DNA of 12,099 nucleotides from an uncultured Verrucomicrobiota bacterium (GTDB lineage Bacteria > Verrucomicrobiota > Verrucomicrobiia > Methylacidiphilales > Verrucolacustridaceae), in assembly GCA_903905395.1 (NCBI GenBank), contig CAIVGD010000161.1, positions 1 through 12,099 of the forward strand, written 5' to 3'. The position numbers and the translations under genes are program-made. Shown here piece by piece: positions 8,237 through 12,099 of the stretch. The notes under the pieces were generated by a model, which did not search any database, was not told the origin of the DNA, and was given only the letters and a program-made list of their open reading frames with translations. Within the stretch, counting starts at the first letter, position 1; each line of letters opens with the position of its first letter.

Positions 8237-8292
8237 AACAACCCCCTTTTACGGTTGGCAAGCCCTTGGGGCTAAGCTAGGTTTGAAATTTC

Positions 8293-9003
8293 ATGGCAAC
8301 AAAGTCCAAATCCAAAAAGGCCTCGAAATCCTCCTCGAGGAAATCGTCCAAACCTTCGCGTAAAAAAGCTCCCGCCCGCTCCTCGCCCAAAACGAAAAAG
8401 TCGAAGAAGGCTGTCGCCAAAGTCGCGCCAGTGAAAAAACCGTCAGGTCCCCCCTTCCCGATCAAGATTCCGGCCAAATTCAATCGCCCCTTGGAAGGAA
8501 CCAACAAGCCGATCAAGCCCCCAAAATTTTCCCCCACTTTTTTAGACAAGCAGAAATCAAAACTGACCGATCTTCGTGAGCATATTCTCGACCAGGTTCA
8601 GGGAGTGACCAAGGACAGCCTCCGCGAGCGTGGGGAGGGCGGTGGGTCAGCCTTCGGCATGCACCAAGCCGATGCCGGCAGCGATGCCTACGAAAAAGAT
8701 TTCGCCCTCAGCCTTCTCAGTCAGGAACAGGACGCGCTTTACGAGATCGAGGAAGCTCTCAAACGCATCCAATCCGGCACCTATGGAATCTGCGAAATGT
8801 CCGGTCAGGCCATCCCCGTCTCACGCCTCGAGGCCATCCCATTTGCACGTTTCACCGTCGATTGTCAGTCCCGCTTCGAACAGGAAAACAAAGGAAAGAA
8901 TCGCTGGGAGCCTGCCCAACCGTTCATGGACACCGTCGAGGCCTCCGAAGAGGAAAGCGGCGAGGAATCTGACGAAGAAGACAAAACGAAGGCCAAGGAA
9001 TAA
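8293..9003 (+). CDS. TraR/DksA-family protein with lysine-rich N-terminus and degenerate zinc finger
   Basis: The protein has 236 residues in three parts. Residues 1-55 are rich in Lys, Ser, Ala and Pro, like basic DNA-binding tails of histone-H1-like proteins. Residues 90-165 look like the DksA coiled-coil hairpin with an acidic tip (ADAGSDAYEKDF) and the helix EQDALYEIEEALKRIQSG. Residues 164-200 are the zinc-finger segment YGICEMSGQAIPVSRLEAIPFARF. Two of the four metal Cys are gone: the first pair is C167/S170 and the second is C191/R194. The C-terminus is acidic (SEEESGEESDEEDKTKAKE). DksA-type proteins enter the RNA polymerase secondary channel and act with ppGpp to adjust rRNA and stress promoters. 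Whether this one does so without zinc is unknown. It lies 56 bases after speA, and its end carries the ribosome site for rpsR, so the three downstream genes probably share a transcript. Confidence 0.8.
   Translation: MATKSKSKKASKSSSRKSSKPSRKKAPARSSPKTKKSKKAVAKVAPVKKPSGPPFPIKIPAKFNRPLEGTNKPIKPPKFSPTFLDKQKSKLTDLREHILDQVQGVTKDSLRERGEGGGSAFGMHQADAGSDAYEKDFALSLLSQEQDALYEIEEALKRIQSGTYGICEMSGQAIPVSRLEAIPFARFTVDCQSRFEQENKGKNRWEPAQPFMDTVEASEEESGEESDEEDKTKAKE
8995..8999 (+). promoter_or_regulatory. Shine-Dalgarno site of rpsR inside the DksA-like gene
   Basis: AAGGA lies in the last codons of the DksA-like gene, 10 bases before the rpsR ATG at 9010. It is one of the few clear ribosome sites in this window and points to translational coupling of rpsR to the upstream gene. 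Confidence 0.5.
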
Positions 9004-9009
9004 CCGATC

Positions 9010-9240
9010 ATGATCAACAAAAAAGCCCGCCGTCCCCGCCGGATGAACCGGTCCACGACCCGTCGCCGGATCGACATCAATGGGGAAGCCATCGATTTTC
9101 GTAACGTGGAACTTCTCCGGAAGTTCATCACCGAAACCGGCAAGATTCTTCCCCGTAAGATCACCGGCATGCCTGCCGCTCTCCATCGTCAACTCAACAC
9201 CGCGATCAAGAGGGCACGCAATGCCCTTCTCCTCAAATGA
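9010..9240 (+). CDS. rpsR: Small ribosomal subunit protein bS18
   Basis: The protein has 76 residues, the usual size for bS18, a 30S platform protein that contacts 16S rRNA together with bS6. Family landmarks are the basic N-terminus (KKARRPRRMN), IDFRNVELLRKFITETGKIL and the end KITGMPAALHRQLNTAIKRARNALL. It contains no cysteine, so it is a zinc-independent (C-minus) form. In many bacteria rpsR sits with rpsF, ssb and rplI; here it lies instead between a DksA-like gene and rpmB. The stop overlaps the rpmB start by four bases (ATGA). Confidence 0.95.
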   Translation: MINKKARRPRRMNRSTTRRRIDINGEAIDFRNVELLRKFITETGKILPRKITGMPAALHRQLNTAIKRARNALLLK

Positions 9241-9500
9241 GCCGCCGCTGCGAAGTCACCGGGGCCGTGCCCTCCCTCGGACGTAAAATCATCCGGAGCG
9301 GTAAATCCAAGAAGTCGGGCGGAATCGGCACGCACGTCACCGCCAATACTCCTCGTAAGTTCCGGCCCAACCTGCGCCACAAGCGCATCTTTGTCCCCGA
9401 GCTCGGGCGCCACATCACCATTCGTCTCACCGCCCGCGCCCTAAAGACGATCGACAAAAATGGCGCTTACGTGACTCTCAAACGCGCCGGTTTGGTCTAG
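9237..9500 (+). CDS. rpmB: Large ribosomal subunit protein bL28
   Basis: The protein has 87 residues; E. coli bL28 has 78 and the Thermus form 98. It starts with the family signature MSRRCEVTG and has the GKSKKSGGIGTH insertion seen in the longer bL28 type, then KFRPNLRHKRIFV and the C-terminal strand HITIRLTARALKTIDKNG. It is a basic protein of the 50S subunit near the E site. Only one Cys is present, so it should not hold a zinc ion. Its ATG overlaps the rpsR stop (ATGA), indicating translational coupling of the two ribosomal genes. A hairpin follows nine bases after the stop. Confidence 0.95.
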   Translation: MSRRCEVTGAVPSLGRKIIRSGKSKKSGGIGTHVTANTPRKFRPNLRHKRIFVPELGRHITIRLTARALKTIDKNGAYVTLKRAGLV

Positions 9501-9508
9501 ATCAACCC

Positions 9509-9526
9509 GCGGGCAAGATTGTCCGC
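9509..9526 (+). terminator. Hairpin after rpmB, possible terminator without a T run
   Basis: GCGGGCA (9509-9515) and TGTCCGC (9520-9526) pair over seven bases, including one G-U pair, around the loop AGAT. It begins nine bases after the rpmB stop. No T tract follows, so it may act as an mRNA 3' end stabiliser rather than as an intrinsic terminator. Confidence 0.4.
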
Positions 9527-9577
9527 CCTCTGGCTCCGCACCCCATCCGCGATTTCAAGGCGGAGGCTGAATGTTTT

Positions 9578-9658
9578 GGGGTCAGAGGTCAGTTTTTGCG
9601 GGGTCAGAGGTCAATTTTCTATCGCGAGGTGCCCACGTGGCACAGATTCGTTGACCCC
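9578..9658. repeat. GGGGTCA/TGACCCC repeat element, REP-like
   Basis: The 14-base unit GGGGTCAGAGGTCA occurs twice with a 22-base period (9578-9591 and 9600-9613). The complement TGACCCC follows at 9652-9658, so the outer bases 9600-9658 form an inverted repeat. Nested inside it is a perfect 5-base hairpin, GTGCC-CACGT-GGCAC (9629-9643). Such architecture recalls REP/BIME palindromes that are mobilised by RAYT (Y1-type) transposases. No transposase gene is present in this window, so the element would be non-autonomous. It lies in the 222-base gap between rpmB and the YkgJ-type gene; apart from this element and the hairpin at 9509-9526 I see nothing in that gap. Confidence 0.5.
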
Positions 9659-9722
9659 ACTCCGTGTTCCCAACCATGGGTCTTTCAAGTCGAGATACCG
9701 TGGTTAGATTCACCGATCCGCA

Positions 9723-10154
9723 ATGAAAAACTCCCCCGCCGCCCTCTTTTCCGTTCGCGATGTTTACCACGACCTCGCTCTACGCCCCGTGGAACGCAGC
9801 TGCCTCCGCCGCACCGAATGCTGTCAGTTTAAACTCACCGGACGGACGCCCCAACTCACCCGCGGCGAATCCCTCCTCGCTGCTCAAGCCTTCCGTGCCA
9901 CCGGCCGTAAAAACCTCCCCGAACCCACGGACGGGTCCTGCCCTTTTCTCCAATCCCAAACCCAGAAATGTCTCATTTACGAATCGCGCCCTTTCGGTTG
10001 CCGAACCCACTACTGCCAGGCCGCCGGCGGACCTCTAGAACGTAAAGAGATTCTCCATCTCATCCGCCAACTCGAACACCTCGACGCCGAATTGGGCGGC
10101 GACGGACCCCACGCACTTCCTCAAGCCGTCACTTGGGCGCTCTCGGAACGATGA
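9723..10154 (+). CDS. YkgJ-family cysteine-cluster protein
   Basis: The protein has 143 residues. It carries the CxBxnC-type cysteine cluster of the YkgJ family: C27, C33-C34, C73, C83 and, in the signature CLIYESRPFGCRTHYC, C93 and C98. The family is thought to chelate zinc or iron, and its biological role is not settled. The protein is cytoplasmic by sequence, with no signal peptide or membrane helix. Its stop overlaps the start of the flavoprotein gene by four bases, so the two are probably translated together; a role linked to that enzyme is a reasonable guess. No Shine-Dalgarno sequence is seen before ATG 9723. The 222-base gap upstream contains the repeat element and presumably the promoter. 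Confidence 0.85.
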   Translation: MKNSPAALFSVRDVYHDLALRPVERSCLRRTECCQFKLTGRTPQLTRGESLLAAQAFRATGRKNLPEPTDGSCPFLQSQTQKCLIYESRPFGCRTHYCQAAGGPLERKEILHLIRQLEHLDAELGGDGPHALPQAVTWALSER

Positions 10155-11374
10155 ACTCCCCCCGCATTCTCATCGCCGGGGGCGGCGCCGCTGGCTTCTT
10201 TGCCGCCATTGCCGCGGCCGAATCCAATCCCAATGCCCAAGTTGTCCTTCTGGAAAAAGGAACCCAGCTCCTCGCGAAAGTCCGCATCTCCGGTGGAGGT
10301 CGTTGCAATGTCACCAACGCCTGCTTCGATCCCCGCGAACTTTCCACCCGCTACCCCCGCGGAGGCCGCGCCCTCATCGGTCCCCTCACCCGCTTCGGAC
10401 CTACCGAGACAGTCGCCTGGTTCCAATCCCGCGGAGTAAATCTCAAGACCGAGTCGGATGGGCGAATGTTTCCCGTGACCGATTCCTCACAGACAATCAT
10501 CGATTGCCTCACCGAATTCGCCCGCAAAGCTGGAGTCAAAATCCTCACGGAGGCCGGCGTCACTTCAATTAAGAAAACCGATGGTGCTGGTTTTGTTCTT
10601 CAACTGACCAATGGATCCGTCATGGAGTGCGACCGCTTTCTCTGGGCATGTGGCGGTTGCCAACCCGAATCACATCCGGCCACCGCCTTGGGCCACTCGC
10701 TCGTGCCACCCGTCCCCTCTCTTTTCACCTTCCACGTCGATCTTCCCTGGGTGCGCGAACTGTCCGGCGTCTCCGTCGATCCCGTCGAAGTCTCCGTTCA
10801 GGGGACCGATCTCCAAGAGCGCGGTCCGCTCCTCTTCACCCACACCGGCGTGAGCGGTCCAGCCATCCTCCGCCTCTCCTCCTGGGGTGCGCGCGCCCTT
10901 CACAAACTGGATTACAAGTTTCACCTCAAAGTCAATTGGCTGCCGGACTCCAACGCCGACGCTATTCTTCGCGAAGTTCAAAACCGCCGTACAACAATCG
11001 GAGCCCAAATGGTTTTGCGATCCAAGTGGAGTCCCCTGCCCAACCGACTCTGGGAACAGCTTGCCCAACTGGCGGGAGTCACGGTGGAGAATCGCTGGTC
11101 CAAATTAAACCGCGAGATCGCCTTGCAGTTGACGCAAATCCTCACCGCCGCAGAACTCCCCATCACCGGAAAAAGCATGAACAAGGATGAGTTCGTCACC
11201 AGTGGCGGAATCCAACTTCCCGAGGTGGATTTTAAAACCATGGAAAGCCGTCTGGTTCCCGGACTTTACTTTGCCGGAGAAGCACTCGACATCGACGGCC
11301 TCACAGGCGGGTACAACTTCCAGTCCGCTTGGACCACCGGTTGGATCGCTGGCCACGCCATGGTCACCCCCTAA
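10151..11374 (+). CDS. HI0933/BaiN-family FAD-dependent oxidoreductase
   Basis: The protein has 407 residues, typical for this family. The N-terminal FAD-binding Rossmann motif is GGGAAG (10-15), with E35 ending the second strand for the ribose. The family hallmark KVRISGGGRCNVTN is at residues 43-56, and the C-terminal FAD signature GLYFAGEALDIDGLTGGYN at 371-389. The middle stretch GPLLFTHTGVSGPAILRLS is also diagnostic. Relatives are annotated as NAD(P)/FAD-dependent oxidoreductases; one gut relative, BaiN, has been linked to bile acid dehydroxylation, which should not be carried over here. The physiological substrate is unknown. I chose ATG 10151, which overlaps the stop of the Cys-cluster gene (ATGA), over a TTG at 10133. 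No transmembrane segments are present. An 83-base pyrimidine-rich gap without a clear terminator separates it from cimA. Confidence 0.92.
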   Translation: MNSPRILIAGGGAAGFFAAIAAAESNPNAQVVLLEKGTQLLAKVRISGGGRCNVTNACFDPRELSTRYPRGGRALIGPLTRFGPTETVAWFQSRGVNLKTESDGRMFPVTDSSQTIIDCLTEFARKAGVKILTEAGVTSIKKTDGAGFVLQLTNGSVMECDRFLWACGGCQPESHPATALGHSLVPPVPSLFTFHVDLPWVRELSGVSVDPVEVSVQGTDLQERGPLLFTHTGVSGPAILRLSSWGARALHKLDYKFHLKVNWLPDSNADAILREVQNRRTTIGAQMVLRSKWSPLPNRLWEQLAQLAGVTVENRWSKLNREIALQLTQILTAAELPITGKSMNKDEFVTSGGIQLPEVDFKTMESRLVPGLYFAGEALDIDGLTGGYNFQSAWTTGWIAGHAMVTP

Positions 11375-11457
11375 ATGGTTTCCGCGACTTTCCCACCCCC
11401 CACCACCGCATCCTTCTTCCCTCTTCCTCAAAACTTCACTCCACGCTAAGTTAGCTT

Positions 11458-12099
11458 ATGTCCTCCGTCCCCTCTCTCACCCTTTACGACACCACCCTGC
11501 GCGACGGCGCCCAGGCGGAGGGCGTTCATTTTTCCCTCTCCGATAAGCTCCGCCTAGCCGAACGCCTCGCCGCCTACGGCATCCACTATGTCGAGGGCGG
11601 TTGGCCTGGCTCCAACGACAAGGATCGCGATTTTTTTGCCGAGGCCGGAAATCTTCGATGGGGCTCCTGCAAACTCGCCGCCTTTGGCTCCACCCGACGG
11701 GCCCATGTGGACGCCGCCAACGACCCCCAACTCCGCCTCCTCCTCGACGCGAAAACCCCAGTCGTAACCATCTTTGGAAAAAGCTGGCTCCTCCACGTCG
11801 AAAAGGTCCTCCGCACGACCCCGGTCGAAAACCTCCGCATGATCTCCGATACGGTCGCATTCCTTAAAAAAGAAGGCCGCGATGTGATCTACGATGCCGA
11901 ACACTTTTTCGACGGCCACGCCACAGATTCCGACTACGCCCTCCGCACTCTGGAAGCCGCCGCCGAGGCCGGAGCCGACTACCTCGTCCTCTGCGACACC
12001 AACGGTGGTCGCCTCCCCTCCGAGGTTGGAGCCGCCATCCGTACTGTATCCGCCCGCTTTCCAAAAACAAAAATCGGCGTCCACACCCACAACGATTGC
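11458..12099 (+). CDS. cimA: (R)-citramalate synthase, C-terminus beyond the window
   Basis: CimA condenses pyruvate with acetyl-CoA to give (R)-citramalate, the first step of the threonine-independent route to 2-oxobutyrate and isoleucine. The first 214 residues are present (full length usually about 520-540) and are open to the window edge. The catalytic loop YDTTLRDGAQAEG (D11, R15, D16) and the metal-binding HTHND (H209, H211) are intact. The choice of CimA over 2-isopropylmalate synthase rests on GIHYVEGGWPGSNDKDRDFF, FGKSWLLHVEKVLRTT and DVIYDAEHFFDGH, which are typical of the CimA family. The leucine- or isoleucine-sensing C-terminal domain is off the edge. ATG 11458 gives the expected N-terminus; no Shine-Dalgarno is seen. 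A small palindrome GCTAA-G-TTAGC (11445-11455) just before the start may belong to the promoter region. Confidence 0.93.
   Translation, partial: MSSVPSLTLYDTTLRDGAQAEGVHFSLSDKLRLAERLAAYGIHYVEGGWPGSNDKDRDFFAEAGNLRWGSCKLAAFGSTRRAHVDAANDPQLRLLLDAKTPVVTIFGKSWLLHVEKVLRTTPVENLRMISDTVAFLKKEGRDVIYDAEHFFDGHATDSDYALRTLEAAAEAGADYLVLCDTNGGRLPSEVGAAIRTVSARFPKTKIGVHTHNDC

Noticed and set aside
8261..8273. AGCCC-TTG-GGGCT hairpin after speA as a terminator
   Set aside because: The stem is only five bases with no T run, and it sits 20 bases before the next gene; it is too weak to call.
9237..9500. Zinc-ribbon form of bL28
   Set aside because: Only one Cys is present, so a four-Cys zinc site is impossible.
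9519..9707. 62-codon frame on the plus strand between rpmB and the YkgJ-type gene
   Set aside because: It runs through the hairpin and repeat element, with no family signal and no ribosome site.
11554..12090. 178-codon open frame on the minus strand opposite cimA
   Set aside because: It is a shadow of a well-conserved gene, produced by its C-rich third positions.

Overview
The window looks like chromosomal DNA from a free-living heterotrophic bacterium with moderately high G+C. A Verrucomicrobiota or other PVC-group origin is my best guess. It rests on three things: the mix of genes (biosynthetic arginine decarboxylase, BFN/DUF151 nuclease, SGNH esterase, CimA, a DksA-like protein beside bS18 and bL28), the near absence of Shine-Dalgarno sequences, and the style of the proteins. 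No 16S or other decisive marker is present. No rRNA, tRNA, CRISPR array, complete insertion sequence or phage gene was seen.

Left half, all on the minus strand, read right to left. A BFN-family nuclease (6221-5667) is followed by a secreted SGNH/GDSL esterase gene split by a frameshift in a run of eight C (5588-4871). Next come an MgtA-type Mg2+ P-type ATPase (4639-1970) and, five bases later, a PTS EIIA-type protein with an extra C-terminal region (1964-1098). Last is a radical SAM protein with an N-terminal B12-binding-like domain that runs off the left edge (936-1). MgtA and EIIA look like one transcription unit. An inverted repeat and a weak promoter candidate lie just upstream of it.

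Right half, all on the plus strand. Biosynthetic arginine decarboxylase speA (6305-8236) diverges from the nuclease across 83 bases. A TraR/DksA-like protein with a degenerate zinc finger and a lysine-rich N-terminus follows (8293-9003), then rpsR (9010-9240) and rpmB (9237-9500, 4-base overlap). A hairpin closes this group. A 222-base gap carries a GGGGTCA/TGACCCC repeat element resembling REP-type palindromes. Beyond it is a coupled pair: a YkgJ-type Cys-cluster protein (9723-10154) and an HI0933/BaiN-type flavoprotein (10151-11374, 4-base overlap). The window ends inside cimA, citramalate synthase (11458-12099+).

Taken together this is mostly housekeeping metabolism: polyamine synthesis, ribosome components, isoleucine precursor synthesis and magnesium uptake. 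I see no clearly new defence or mobile system. The points most worth a second look are the EIIA protein joined to the magnesium pump, the homopolymer frameshift in the esterase, the Cys-poor DksA-like protein next to a Cys-free bS18, and the repeat element at 9578-9658.
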